64,000 nucleotides of DNA from Acanthochromis polyacanthus (lineage: Eukaryota; Chordata; Actinopteri; Pomacentridae), in NCBI RefSeq assembly GCF_021347895.1, contig NC_067132.1, forward strand, positions 12,764,995-12,828,994, given 5' to 3'. Below, piece after piece: positions 1-11,847 of this stretch; the first letter of the stretch is position 1; each line of letters begins with the position of its first letter. The notes under the pieces are model-generated. The model saw only the letters and a program-made list of their open reading frames with translations, was not told where the DNA came from and did not search any database. The translations under genes and the position numbers were made by a program.

Positions 1-1989
1 TTTATCTCTTTGGGAAATATTTCAAGTCTGTGCTGAAAAATTGTTAATGAAGTTTTAGAAATTTCATTAAAAAAAGAAGAAAAATCTGTAAAACTACAAA
101 CATTATCTGTAAATAAATAACCCCAATTTACTATATTAATTATACGATATTTCTAATGCTATCTTAATTACACACAAATTACTTAAAATTACCATCATTA
201 TCTGTAACCATGTAAAAACTATAAATTAAATGTTCTTCCTCAAAATTTTAAGGCAATTTCTGTACACTTTCACATTCATTTACACATACGTTTACAATTA
301 CTTGTGAATCTGAACAAATAAAACAAAAACATTTTGGAATAAATATTGGTGTTTACTTTATGTTGTCATCAAAAATAAGACTAAATCTTGAGAATATGTT
401 AACATTTTATTGACGCATTTGATTGTAATAATTTAGGCCAAATCTGTAAAATAAAAACATTTTAATGCTGAATTTCCAGGTCTACCATTCTACTGAGGGT
501 CTCTGATTGTAATAATTCATGAAAAATCCTTAAAATAACAGTGTTTGTCTACAAAACATCCAATGAAAATGACTGCACATGTATTTTCTGTGCACTTAAA
601 TTTCACAGTTCTTGTGATTTAACCATTTTTAAATGATTTCTTACAGTGTAGAAAAGCATGCAGGTATACAAAGTCAAGAAGCCTAATGGCATACAGGAGT
701 TTTCACACATATTTCATTTACTCTGCTCCACCCAACACCTCCAGGAGCTCCTCTCCCACTTGGCACAGATTGCACCTACTTCCACCCAAACTACTGTACA
801 CTTCCTCCACCCTGCGCCTACGTTTTGGCTCCCTCTCAGCCCACAGCACCGCAGAGGATCATTTCAAACTTCCCAGTCTAAACACACGGATGGCAGGAGA
901 CGGAGACTGTGGTGCAGCCCAAAGTGTGCACCTGCAGAACTGCTAAGACCAGTAGTCGTCTTTGAGGGAGACGGTGAATATTGCCAACACATTTCAGTGG
1001 AAAAATGACTGTCAGCTTGTACAGTGTTTCAGGAAAGTCGCAGCCTTTAATAGGATTTCCTGGATGTGTAGTATTCTGTTTCTTCTGTACATGCGACTGC
1101 TACACCACAATGCTTTAATGTGTTTTCTGATTCCAAATAAGTCGGTAGGAATTTGATTGAATCCATTTCATGCAAGGCAGTTTGGGTATAATGTGGCTCA
1201 AATGGGATCACTTGACTTTTACAACAAACCTGCTGAAAGGCATTTATGGTGTGTGTGTGTGTGCATATACAGTACTGCTGACCTTATATCAAGTGCATTG
1301 CAGCTTTTTTTTTTTCACCTATGCCTGCTGCCTCACCAGATTTTCACTTTCAGCGAGGCAGGAAGCGCAGTCCAAATAGTAGCATGTGCACACACACATA
1401 CACACTTTTTTCCTGTTCCCGTGAGAGCCTGACTGCGTGCCAGAAAGGAATTGCATACATTGTCCCTCCCCGCTGTCGTCCTGCTGGGACGCAGCACCTG
1501 CCCCTCCACCTCGACCACGTCGGCCGATGCGTCTTTTCTGGGACAGGATGGGATGGGTGTCGGGCCCCGGTGCTTATGGGTAACAGCCAGAGTGACAAAA
1601 GCCCTTGAAGCGTGAGCTCAGCGGAACTCACGCTTGTTTTCTGAAGGAAGACAGGACTCCATCTGCTTTGTCTGCACTTTTACACGTTTTTTTCTTTCTG
1701 ATTCGGTCTTTTCATGTTTCTTTATGAATCAGCTATCTCTCTTCCCACCTTAGGTTCTTGTTTCCAGTTCCATTTCCTCTTTCCAAACAATCTAACATTG
1801 GGACAGATAGATAGTGACAGAGAAATCAGTGTTTCCCTTCCCTGCCCACTCTTCTCGGCATTCTCTGAGTAACCTGAGTTACGGTTTTACAGCAATTTTC
1901 TTGACCCTACAAATCTAAACTGTTCCTTTTGTTGTACGAAGACCTCAAATAATGTTTTTCACTGAGTTCTGTCACTCAAAAATGACCTT
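1..1989. other. AT-rich sequence, no gene recognised
   Basis: The first ~620 bases are very AT-rich and contain the word ATCTGTAA four times (near 84, 105, 200 and 442), which may be a decayed repeat. The rest looks unique. A short GT run lies near 1246-1262, and a 9-bp inverted repeat AAGCGTGAG/CTCACGCTT spans 608-635 of the second kilobase (1608-1616 and 1627-1635). Reading frames up to 116 codons occur but show no family features and have no paired splice signals that I can defend. Confidence 0.5.
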
Positions 1990-1993
1990 GCTA

Positions 1994-2145
1994 TACAACT
2001 GATTGTATTCTCAATTTTATCTTGAGGTAAATTTTTCTCCCAGATTTAGTTGTTTTTGCGATATATCACAAATATTTGCAAAGTCAGTATATCATTGGCA
2101 TTTATTGTGCTGCTTTACTGTCACTCATTGTCAACTAATCAACTC
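1994..2145 (+). repeat. Diverged direct repeat, copy 1 (pairs with 5367-5512)
   Basis: About 150 bases align by eye with 5367-5512 in the same orientation. Shared landmarks in order are ATACAACT, TTCTCAA, TTGAGG, a TTGTTT stretch, TATCACA, CATTTATT, TGCTTT and CTGTC. The match is clearly diverged. It may be a local duplication or two members of an unnamed repeat family. Confidence 0.5.
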
Positions 2146-2329
2146 AGAAGATTGAGGAGTAGCTTTAAATACCTAGTGAATGATTTGCATGTTTACACAA
2201 TCCACGATATTTTCTCAAACTAAGTCATAAGATTGGTTCAGTGGTATAGATAAATGGCAAATGCATCAATTCCTCAATCCACAGACTGTGTAGAAAAGGT
2301 GAGACTGCAACAGTTTGTGACTTGAGTTT

Positions 2330-2630
2330 GGCTTTTGATAGCTTTGTTTTTGGAACCAGATGTTGGGGATTTGATTAAAACTCTAGGACATCATGTGTGC
2401 TATTAGAGTAGCCACCTGTCAATCATGAGGGAACTCTGCCTTAAGACACGTCCTTCTTTATCTTTGTCTATTTTATCCTAAATGGAACCATATATCACAA
2501 AATGAACATCATGCTGTATTGAAGGAAACTTGAAAGTCGAGACTGAGATCATAATCTCATTAGGAAAATATTAACTGAGGTGTCAGATCAACTGAAAAAC
2601 AGACTCATTTTCTAATAGACTTCCATATAA
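2330..2630 (+). repeat. Repeat family A, copy 1, left part
   Basis: This segment matches 38479-38910 and 62031-63050. Shared landmarks are GGAACCAGAT or GGAAACCAGAT, CCTGTCAATCA, a TTTATTCTAAATGG-like block, an AACAT-ATGCTGTATT block and TAGACTTC. The family resembles a common teleost repeat whose right end carries TCGCCCCCTGCTGG. Here the copy is split: a TTGAA-tailed retroposon follows, and the family resumes at about 3216. I see no coding capacity in it, and its class is unknown. Confidence 0.6.
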
Positions 2631-3215
2631 TTCAATTCAATTCAATTCAATTTTATTTATATAGCGTCAATTACAGTCAACTCGTCTCAAGACGCTTTAC
2701 AGAACCCAAATGCCTGACCCCCAGAGCAAGCCCAAAGGCGACAGTGGCAAGGAAAAACACCCTTTTAACAGGGAAGAAACCTCGAGCAGAACCCGGCTCT
2801 ATATAGGGGGGACCCATCTGCCTGCTGGCCGGGCGGGTTGAGAAGGACAGAAGAGGGCAAGGGGGAGGGATGGGAGAAGAGGGAGGGGTGGGAAAGCAAG
2901 GAAAACACAACACACATTTGGATACATGCATGACAGGATATGTGACACAGACAAAGTATAAGCTAACATTGAAAACTGACTCATAATTTACTCTTATGAT
3001 GTACGGCTCTGACATTAAACATACTCCATATATAGCTAGCAGTAAAATTCAAACAGTATGTAAGTTAGCATAACAGTATAGTGAAGGCAATGCAGAGTTG
3101 ACTGGTGGAAAAAGGGAGTTGGAAGCAGAGGGCTGGAGGAAGGTCAGCAGCAGCATCCCACAGTGGACATGGTGGAGACTGGACCAGCTGGTGGAACATC
3201 ATAATCAGGCTTATT
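2631..3215 (-). mobile_element. TTGAA-tailed teleost retroposon inserted in repeat A
   Basis: The + strand begins with four TTCAA units (2631-2650), then TTTTATTTATATAGCG and a block containing AAGACGCTTTACA. Read on the - strand this is the usual teleost 3' end: a CTTGAGAC block, then GCTATATAAATAAAA, then TTGAA units. The same tail lies on the + strand at 54957-55055. Further in are blocks typical of this dispersed family (AAGGAAAAACACCC, TTTTAACAGGGAAGAAACCTC). The element interrupts repeat family A. The right boundary near 3215 is set only by where repeat A resumes, and no target duplication was found. The tail suggests LINE-type retroposition. Confidence 0.65.
2855..2892 (+). other. G-quadruplex-like purine tract
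   Basis: Seven runs of three or more G separated by one to six bases lie in 38 bases of all-purine-rich sequence (GGG, GGGGG, GGG, GGG, GGG, GGGG, GGG). Such spacing fits the usual intramolecular quadruplex pattern. It lies inside the retroposon, so it is probably a family feature and not a locus-specific signal. Confidence 0.5.
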
Positions 3216-3275
3216 TGAACAACTAAAGGATTCGCCCCCTGCTGGATGTGGGAAAGAATGCAGGCTCAAAACTCT
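3216..3275 (+). repeat. Repeat family A, copy 1, right part
   Basis: Sequence resumes with an ACTAAAGGATTCGCCCCC-type block and CTGCTGGATGT, matching 38820-38880 and 62960-63010 in the other copies. Its separation from 2330-2630 is explained by the retroposon between them. Confidence 0.55.
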
Positions 3276-4813
3276 TCTGTATTGCCTTTATTATGTTTAA
3301 CCCCGAGGCTATAATCATCTTTTGTGTGCAGGCTTTGGCTCAATCTGATCAAATGTTGACATGCTGTGAGTAAATGCAAGGTACATGAAAATAAACATTT
3401 TTCCTGTCTTTTTTTTTTTACGTAATTACTGAACATATCACACTGACTATGAATACTGAATGTCCATCAGCACTAATCAACACTAACAACATTATAACTG
3501 ATTGGCGGCATGTTTTTGTATTGTTCTGGCCTCATAAATAAAAGGACTAATATTCCGATCATTATGACTGAGGTGACTTAATGGTAAGTGACCCTGTTTG
3601 TTAGCGCTGCCTCAGCAGAGGGACTGTAAAGGGAGCAGCTCGGTTTAATGTCGCTCCCTCTGCTGCCTGGATGCTGCTGCTCCAAACTGTCACAACACTC
3701 CGAATGAGTGAAGAGATGTCAGGTGGGTAAAAAAAAGAACAAATAATTAAACAAATGGAAGGCTGCCAGACAGGCTGCTGTCTGCGCATTGTACGCTGCA
3801 AATGCTGCCAGGCGAGACAACCATGGCCACACACACAAACAGAGGACACACAACAAAGGACACACAGTTACTGCAGCTATTCATTTCCTGACTTTCTCCC
3901 TCCCCTGGCCGATGGCTCTGCTCCTCTTAAAGCCATCTATTATCGTTATCTGTCTATTGGCCTCGACACCATTATCCAGGTTCTTAAATCTTTATATATT
4001 ATATATTTAATCTTTATTAGAAAGTAATGGCAGGTGGTCCCACTAAGAGCAAATACAGGATTTACGCCGCACTCGGGATCCATATTGGAGACAAGCAAGC
4101 TCAGGGAAAAAGTGCAGCAGCTGAAGCAACAAGGTATTTATTAGCAGCCATAGGGATGAGCGCAATCAATAGGCACCATCATGTTAGAGTGGATATGGAA
4201 ATGTGATAGCCAGTCTGCTCTGGCTTTGTGTCTGTGTTTGTCTACTGCACTAGAAGCTGTGATCAATATGCAGCAGGTCCTAAGGCATCAGACATAGAGA
4301 CTCATAGTCTAAAAGCTAAGCTCTGATTGCGCCAGCGTAACCTGGTGGCTGCATTGTGGTCCTGCAAAGAGAGCAGAGTCTTGATCCCGCCTCAGATAAG
4401 TAATCTTTTAAAGAATTTCTTATTATTCAAGTTCAGGCTCTTTTTTCTATTGATAAAACTGCCTTCACTACAGCAGCAGCCGAAGTCTGGTCACATCACA
4501 ACGACTCTAAAACAATGTCAGTCACGACAATAAACGCCAGCAAGCAGAAGATCAGAGAGATTGCTAACATTTCAGCCTCATACTTTTTCGAGGTAAAAGT
4601 GGGAGCACCTGATAAGTAGCTAATAATCCCTCATACGCTGAACTTATCTGTTATCGTGCAACAGTATTTCAGGCAGAAAAACACAACATATTATCACACA
4701 AGGAAATTGCAGCGACCACCTACAAAATAAAGTCAATACCAAAGATATACATCAGTGCACAGAGTAAAGACCGGCTGGGTTTCAGTAAACATAGATTAAA
4801 GCCTGACTGTAGT
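3276..4813. other. No gene or named repeat recognised
   Basis: Sequence looks unique. Reading frames reach 90 codons (3755-4027 +) but show no domain, and no coherent exon pair was seen. A poly-T run lies near 3411-3419. Confidence 0.45.
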
Positions 4814-4901
4814 ACACACACACACACACACACGCACACGCACACGCACACGCACACGCACACGCACACACACACACACACACACACGCACACACACACA
4901 A
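4814..4901 (+). repeat. Compound CA/CACACG microsatellite
   Basis: An 88-base alternating purine-pyrimidine tract. Pure CA units flank a central block in which CG replaces CA every third unit, giving a hexamer CACACG repeated about six times. This is a tandem repeat inside a tandem repeat. The reading frame of repeated valines/cysteines over it on the - strand is an artefact of the repeat. Confidence 0.95.
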
Positions 4902-5023
4902 CCTTATAACACATTTGTTCTAAGCACATCATTCCACCTCACAGGTGTAGATGGACTGGTAGGATTGTGTTATGCCAGTAAACTCAATTCATGTTGGGTT
5001 TGGTTTACAATAATGTGCATTTT

Positions 5024-5361
5024 CCATCCATCCATCCTCTATACACTGCTTTATCCTCATTAGGGTTGCGGGGGGTGCTGGAGCCTATCCCAGCTGACTC
5101 GGGTGAAGGCAGGGGACACCCTGGACAGGTCACCAGTCTGTCACAGGGCTACATATACAGACGAACAATCACACTCACATTCACACCTACGGGCAATTTA
5201 GAGTTATCAATTAACCTCAGCATATTTTTGGACTGTGGAGGAAGCCGGAGTGCCCGGAGAAAACCCACACATGCACAGGGAGAACATGCAAACTCCATGC
5301 AGAAAGATCCCAGGTCTTGCTGCAGGGCTAAAGTGCTAACCACTACTCCACTGTGCAGTCC
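5024..5361 (-). mobile_element. tRNA-headed SINE with GGAT tail, near full length
   Basis: On the + strand it opens with CCATCCATCCATCC, i.e. a GGAT/GATG-type tail on the - strand, and closes with CACTGTGCAGTCC. Read on the - strand, the head has an A-box-like GTAGTGGTTAGCACT, followed by TTTGCATGTTCTCC and TCCAGGGTGTCCCCTGCC blocks found in all copies here (27187, 43363, 56141, 56571, 59430). The B-box region appears shortened. Such tails suggest mobilisation by an RTE-type LINE such as Rex3, whose copies end in GATG repeats; that link is inference. No protein is expected. The downstream neighbour is direct repeat 5367-5512. Confidence 0.8.
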
Positions 5362-5366
5362 ACATT

Positions 5367-5512
5367 CATATACAACTAAGCTGAATTCTCAACTATATTT
5401 TGAGGAAAATGTGTGATCACATTTGTTTGTGATGTATCACAGATCTGCTCAATACCTTCTGTGCCATTTATTTCATTGCTTTGCTGTCGCTCCTTTTCAG
5501 CCAACCAGTCAC
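5367..5512 (+). repeat. Diverged direct repeat, copy 2 (pairs with 1994-2145)
   Basis: Begins five bases after the SINE and aligns with 1994-2145 over ATACAACT, ATTCTCAA, TTGAGG, TTGTTT, TATCACA, CATTTATT, TGCTTT and CTGTC landmarks. Upstream of the SINE, ATAATG-containing sequence also resembles that before copy 1, so the SINE may have inserted into the duplicated unit. Confidence 0.5.
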
Positions 5513-7179
5513 ATATTGTACATGCAGCTGGACTCGTCTCCCTGGTAACTCAGAAAATGGAGAAGCTCCAGACATGTTGTGAAAGAGTTGCAGTTTAACC
5601 CAAATCATGACATTTTCCTAAATATCTAGCTTGATGGTTGAATCTAACTCAACAGCGAGTAAAAGCAAAACATAAATCTAAGAATAATGGTCATACATGA
5701 GATGTTAGCTCCGTCCTGCTCGGTAAAGGGCCTGTTCCTGGCTTCTGCTTTTGTTCTCCCCTCAGACCTCATTACGTGAATTTCTCTACTACGTCGCAGG
5801 CTTTGCTCTGAGGGAGAAAATAAGTTTCTTTGAGAATGTAACAGGATAGTAAGTTAAGTTTTTGCAGACAGGATGGCACAGTAGGAACGCAAAGGTGTAA
5901 ATAATAAATTAGCGATGGCTGAATTCCACTCAGCTGCTTCAGTTTCTGGCCCTAATCCTGTTCATGCTGACTCACTGTCTCTGTGTTACCGGGACACTTA
6001 AAGTCCCTGCACCCACAGCCCACCCACACAAGTGATTTAATCGGACCTCTTCCCAGGAATGTGTGACCATTATACAAACTGCACTTTAGCAACATTTCTC
6101 TCAGCCCGCCAATGTTGTACCTGTTGGGTGGAAACACTTACTCTGCTTTTATTCCTATTACTACTACAGTTTCAAGGATATTACTACATTCCCAGCATAG
6201 CTGAACCCAACTTCAACCTGACTGGAGGTCTATCAGCCAGAGTAATTGGAAACAACTGTGTGGGGGTGAAGAGCTGTTGTTCATGTTGTTGGTTATACCT
6301 GACCTTTTCTTTTCTTATGATAAGTCAGGATGCCTTCTGTGAAAAAAGCCTATGAATCCAACAGGCCTGTCACTCAATGACAAAAAAGTTAAATAGAGAA
6401 TGAACACAGGATAATACCAAGAAGAGTTAGTAAGAGAAACTGGAACGATTTTCCTCATCTTAATTGGACAATGTTGCTGCACTCCCATTATATATGGCTG
6501 TTACAGTCATGAAACTATAGCTGACTATTAATTGTCACAGGCAGAAATGTGATGCATGATTGCATTTTTTCTTTTTATGTTCTTTCTTCTGTTTAAATTA
6601 GTCATATTAATGCCTTTGGCCAACATCTTTTTGGTGCAAATCCAACAAATCATCTCCTTCAGGTCAATGGACTCCTTCATTTGGCCTAAAATCAAAGTGT
6701 GCCCACAGCACTGCTGTAGCGTTTGTCAATAGATACTTATAGAAATGCAGTCAGTCAAATATTAGAAGTTAAGCCTCACGACAAACCGTTGGTACCAAAA
6801 CCACAACAGAAGAAGAGGATGCAAGCAACAGAAAATGATGTGTAAATAGTGAGTGAGTGGTGAATGGAAAATATTTTAACAAATAACCAAATAATTGTGA
6901 TGAGGTGATTGTATAACAGTTGTGACATGGTCAAACTAGAGCACGATTTCCCGGTTGTTCTCACAAATGAATTTGGCTACCAGAGCTCTCCAGGATCCAA
7001 ATACTTGGTTTCTTTAGGTCCATTAAACTGTGACGAAAGTGTAACAATGGCCACACTAAATGCTACTGCTTGCCATTGTTTTCTTTTACAAAAATAGCTT
7101 TGTGTAGTCAACAATAGAACGAGATATGCCAACATGTTTTTTGCCTGCATGGTATCCATGTGTCCTTTGAATAAGGCAA
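5513..7179. other. No gene or named repeat recognised
   Basis: Apparently unique sequence. Frames up to 98 codons (6059-6355 +) lack family features or convincing splice boundaries. Confidence 0.45.
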
Positions 7180-7345
7180 GTAGTCTGCCACTTAACCTTA
7201 GCTAGATTCTACAAAGCACTTGACAGTGTGTTCCTTATTCGGCCATTCACACACACTCACACATCAGTGGCCACAAAGCTGGTTCATTGTGTGCCATCGG
7301 TAGCAACTGGGGTTCAATGTCCTCCTGGCACATGGAGGGGACAGG
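7180..7345 (+). repeat. Degenerate dispersed teleost repeat
   Basis: The run CTACAAAGCACTTGACAG, ATTCACACACACTCACAC, a GTAGCAACTGGGGTTCAATG block and a TCCTCCTGG block follows the order of a common teleost repeat (AAAGCGCTTTACAG ... ATTCACACAC ... GGGTTCAGTGTCTTGC). It is decayed and class unknown; the match is from memory. Confidence 0.45.
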
Positions 7346-7953
7346 ATCATACCACCAGCCTTGCAATTATTGAACATCTTATTCTTCCAACTGGGCCACA
7401 GCTTCTCACTTCACTCTCCATCACGTTTCCGTGGCTTCCGTTCAGGTCTCCTAAGACGTGCTAGTCCACGGCCACTGGGTCTCATTCCAACTCCTTCTGG
7501 AGGCTGCGGTAGTTGTCTTTCCAAACAAAACATCCACTCCCCTGTATGTCCAATCCCCTCCATCTGAGCCTTGCACTCCTGATGGCCTCCTCTGAGGACT
7601 GATGGAGTTGACGCCAAGGAGGATGAGGAGGGTGGTGTGGGAGTCCTGTCTGCTGACACCCGGTCATTTATGGCCTCATCAGAGTGTGGCAGCTTTTCTC
7701 TCAGTGCCCTCTGTACACTTCATAGCTTTACCTGCTTTCTATTTTTATTGCATATCAAGGTGAGATGATTCCTTTATACTTGTTGATTTGTAAAAATATA
7801 TGTATGTGTGTTTTTACATTGATGTGTTGGCATTAAAACTTTGCATTGGTACATTGATTTTTTTCCACATTTGCCTCAAAGTCCTTTTTTCTTCCTGTGT
7901 TCATTAAAAACTTTTTTATCAGTATTGATTAAAATGAAACATTATTGCACTTA
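7346..7953. other. No feature recognised
   Basis: Antisense frames of 61-82 codons cover 7411-7667 in a GC-richer patch (proline- and serine-rich translation), but there is no acceptor/donor pair or recognisable domain, so no gene is called. Confidence 0.4.
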
Positions 7954-8327
7954 CACTACCGTTCAAAAATTATGAGTCACCAAGACCATTTCACGTTCTC
8001 CATGGAAACCTCACACTTTTATTCATTTTATTCATGTTCTAACATAACTGCACAAGGGGTTTCCAATCATCAATGAGCCTTTCAACACCATCAACTAACA
8101 GAATGTAGCATTAGAACACAGGAGTGATGGTTGCTGGGAATGTTTCCTCTGTCTCTATGGAGATATTCCATTAAAAATCAGCTGTTTCCATCTAGAATAG
8201 TCATTTACCACATTAGCAATGTCTAGACTGTATTTCTGATTCTTTTAATATTATTTCATTGAAAAAAATGCTTTTCTTTCAAAAATAAGGACATTTCTAA
8301 GTGACCCCAAACTTCTGAATGGTACTG
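7954..8327. mobile_element. Tc1/mariner-type MITE, copy 1
   Basis: A 374-bp element flanked by TA on both sides (7952-7953 and 8328-8329). Ends are inverted: CACTACCGTTCAAAA at the left, and the right end read on the - strand is CAGTACCATTCAGAAG, both followed within the next 15 bases by GAGTCAC or GGGGTCAC. It has no transposase frame. A second copy in the same orientation lies at 19479-19847. TA target duplication and the terminal CAGTAC-type sequence fit non-autonomous Tc1-like elements. Confidence 0.85.
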
Positions 8328-8329
8328 TA

Positions 8330-11300
8330 TGCTGGTGCATTTTTCACCTATTGTATCACAGTAATAATATCTCCATATTCTGAGAAATCTTCTTTGCTTT
8401 GCTCTAAGCTCTGCTCATTTTTGATTTTCCAAAAAACCTGCAGGATGAGGAATATGTCAAAGTATTTTACAGAGACAGTAAACTTCTCAAGAAGTGAGGC
8501 AGAACTCTGGGTGGAACTGATATCTTGTCTCATGAGCCAATGATTTAACCATCCCTCTCTCTGCTCAGCCACAGCTCTGTAAAGGAGGGCTGTGTGCTAC
8601 AAAAAACAAACCAAGGAGCCGCAGCATGTTCTCATAACGCAATACACATCAATAGACTTTTAAGCAGATATGGGAGTCAAATCTGCAGCCATCTTTGCTC
8701 GGCTTGTAGAAAATGCTTTAAGCACAGGAGGAGATGTGTGGAGGTGCAGAGCCAACCCAGGAGATGGAGCAGATAGCTGTAAAGACTTGCCTGTTACAAG
8801 AATGATGGATTTCACAACACTGGGAGGCAGAGCGTCACTCTCCAATATGAGACAGGTGCTTGGAAGCAGCTTTGTAGCAAAGAGATCTGTCCAGCGATAA
8901 AACCTCCTGCAGCCATGCAGTACTGGAAATACAATATTCCTCCAGATTACTTTCCCCCCATTATTTTCGCCCTCTGGCTCTTACTTCAGTTTATGGCCAT
9001 TCTTCTTATTTATTTTTTTTTTTGTATTTAAATCTGTTTGACACTGTGCCGGGAGGGGAAAAAAAAGAAGTAGGACATAAATATCACCCAGGCGCTCATC
9101 ATGCTTTGGAAATGTCAACAGTGAGAAAAGAGGAGAGACAGGAGCTGCTGAAGGAAGAAAGGAGGGAAGTTCCCTCTCATCTGGTTCTGGCAGAGGAGGA
9201 GTGAGTCATCCTGAGGAGCGCCACGATGCTAAATGACTTTTCCTTCCCATCCCGCTCTGAGGGTCAACCGAGGTAGAGCGTCTTTCAAGACTAGTCAGGT
9301 GCATGGAAATCCTACACAGCTGACTCCCAGGCAAGAAACACTGTGTTTTATTTCACTTCTCCAGGCTAGCCAGTCATTTCAGGACTCAGGAAAAGGCCAA
9401 AGGATTTCATTACAAGTGCACGAACTCCTTACTCTACAATTGCCTATGGAGTGCCTCCAGTCTGGTGGTGAAACATGAGAGAGACTGAAAGTTCCCAAGA
9501 GCATAGAAAATTACAGAGTACAGCTCAACTTAGTCACCTAACAAAGGAGAGAAACAGAGGAAGAAATGGAAGTTTCTAAGACAAACGAAATGAGATCCAG
9601 TGATGTAAATGTAACAGCTTGGTCACTGACTGTGCCCTGCAATTACAGCCTGAGGTGACTGCTGCAGGTTTTTCTTATTGTGGCACACACATTGTCACTC
9701 TGTATGAAGGACATGCATCAGGAGTGTGGCTGCTGGATGGAAAAGTTTCAAGAGAGACAGGCTTGTGAGGAGCATCATCTATGAATGCCAAGTTCATCAA
9801 TCCTGAGTAAACGTTTTACAGCAGCATTAATATAAAAACACATCAGCGTGTACAAGACATCGGAAGCTGCTCTTTTAATTGAAGATGTCTGTTTAACTCA
9901 AAGACAGCATCCAGGCACGCAAGTGAGTGATGGAAATGAACTCTGGAAGTCCCTCATGTAACAGTCACAGACAGATGTTAAGAGTAAAATGGTCCCCAAG
10001 TCTAGTAGTCATGCTGGTTTACTACTAGATGATAATACCACTACATTACATCTCCAGTGTCCTTAGCAGAAGGATACAGCGCAGTGCAATTTTCAGCATG
10101 TGTTTTAACACTTTGCGATGTATTTTCAACGGGGAGACCTGAAACAGAGCCATGCTTCTTCAGACAGCAGTCCCGGTGGGCTGTCAGGAAGAGTTATGGG
10201 AAAAAACTAAACACTTCCCAAAACAATCTTCCATAATTTGCTGTTTGACAATGCATTTTGTCTTTTTTAGTGGAAAACTGTCCAAACCAATTATCAGCTA
10301 CACAGCCAACATGACCTTAGCTTCAGAACGTTCCTGCAGCCCCGCTTTCATGGAAGACAACCAGCGCGGATAAACGATGAATTCCGTTTTACCCACTGAA
10401 AAAGTAAATATCACCAAGCTAGCCAGAAGAAAAGCTGTCTGTTATGTTCCAAGATCCATTGATTTTGCTTATCAATACTCCTCCAAACCCTCTGCAGGTG
10501 TATGTCTTCAGTATTTTACATGTGTAAATACAGAAATGAGACACTGCGGTTTAAAAAGCAGCCAACCTGTTTCCACATGTTTCCTCTGTCCGGATGGTGG
10601 CACAAGGAGAGCTGTTTTTTGTTCAGGAACCAACAGAACCAAATGCCCATCAGCAAACCGACACATTTCAGCTACAGCATCACTTCCATACTCATGTCTA
10701 GTCTGTGGTGGCATTCGCCAAATTTTCTGCATACAATTTCCAAGTCGAACCTTCAAGCTTCTGCTGATGTTTAGCAGATCTTCATATTGACATTAAAGGT
10801 TTGGGTTTCTCTGAGTGACCAGGTAGCATATGTTTTTTCACTTCTTCTATCTTTTAAAAGGTTTCGCGCACAACCACTCATGATGCGGATGTAATCATGA
10901 TTCTCATATGGATTTGACTGACCTCTGGTTCTCAGTTGTTGCTATTTTACAGGTTTTTGCTGTCAAAAGAGTTGGACAGTTGTTCATGAACTAGAATCAA
11001 ACCAGTTCTGTTGGTTGAAAAGACCACAAACACTTAAAATGTGCAGTTCACATACCTAACTCAAAACCAGCAAACTGCATGTAAGCTGACTAGTTTGTAC
11101 CATCAACAAGCTAATGAAGAGCGATGCCTGCAGCTCCGGAGATATTGGGAGTCGTGTTGTTTGGACCTCAAAGGCCCAACAACATGTATTTGTGATGCAT
11201 CTTTGTCGTGTCAAAGTCCTTGTTAGTTTGAATAAATCACTAAATAAAACAGCCTCTAAGAAAACTGTAAAGTGTCATAGAGTAATGTAGATGCTGTTGA

Positions 11301-11441
11301 CTCAATTTTTAAATATAATTCATTAATCTAACTTTTTAAACTTCAGCCCCACTGACAAAACATAATAACTTACACAAAGCTTTGATTTCTGATGTCAATA
11401 TTGCAATACCATTGTAACAAAAGGCTGTTGTATTATTTCAG
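8330..11441. other. About 3.1 kb with no gene recognised
   Basis: Frames of 60-137 codons occur (longest 10377-10790 +), but none has a domain, signal peptide or coherent splice context. If the exons at 11442-12069 are real, this stretch is probably intron or upstream flank. Confidence 0.4.
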
Positions 11442-11600
11442 AACAGACCTACTAACAACGGACTCTCTGTGGAGGAGGAAAACCTACAACATGATGAGAG
11501 CTTGCTGTCTGCAGATGAACTGACACATGAAGCTCCAGCCATGTCCTCAAAACTACACAAAAGACAGAGAGGACCCTCTGGTGAAGCAGGACATTTGTAA
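11442..11600 (+). CDS. Candidate terminal exon A of unidentified gene
   Basis: The sequence TATTATTTCAG ends at 11441 with a pyrimidine-rich lead, a good splice acceptor. An open frame begins at the next base in phase 0 and runs 52 codons to TAA at 11598-11600. The translation is hydrophilic, acidic in the first half (SVEEENLQHDESLLSADEL) and basic in the second (KLHKRQRG), with no membrane segment, as expected of a cytoplasmic tail. A polyadenylation signal AATAAA follows at 11702-11707. A GTGAAG donor-like site at 11581 could join it to a later exon, but that junction would put exon B out of its long frame. I do not recognise the protein. Upstream exons were not found, so the gene is partial. 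It could be a chance frame. Confidence 0.45.
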   Translation, partial: NRPTNNGLSVEEENLQHDESLLSADELTHEAPAMSSKLHKRQRGPSGEAGHL

Positions 11601-11847
11601 AATTAGTTCTTGTATCTTGCGCCTTTTTTTTTATAGAATGATTTAAAATTGGTTAATTTTTGATTGTTCTGTTTTCTATTGTGAGTAGTGATAATAGTGT
11701 AAATAAAATATGATATATTTAGTATTTTAATGGTAGCTTTTATCTTTAGCGAATGATTTCCAGTAACTTCTGTAAATAGTTGTTATGATCTTGTTGTGTG
11801 GTCTTGTGCGATCTGAGAGATATAGTAAACCACTTCTCAATTTCAAG

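Noticed and set aside
4720..4932. 70-codon frame of repeated valine and cysteine
   Set aside because: It is the translation of the CA microsatellite.
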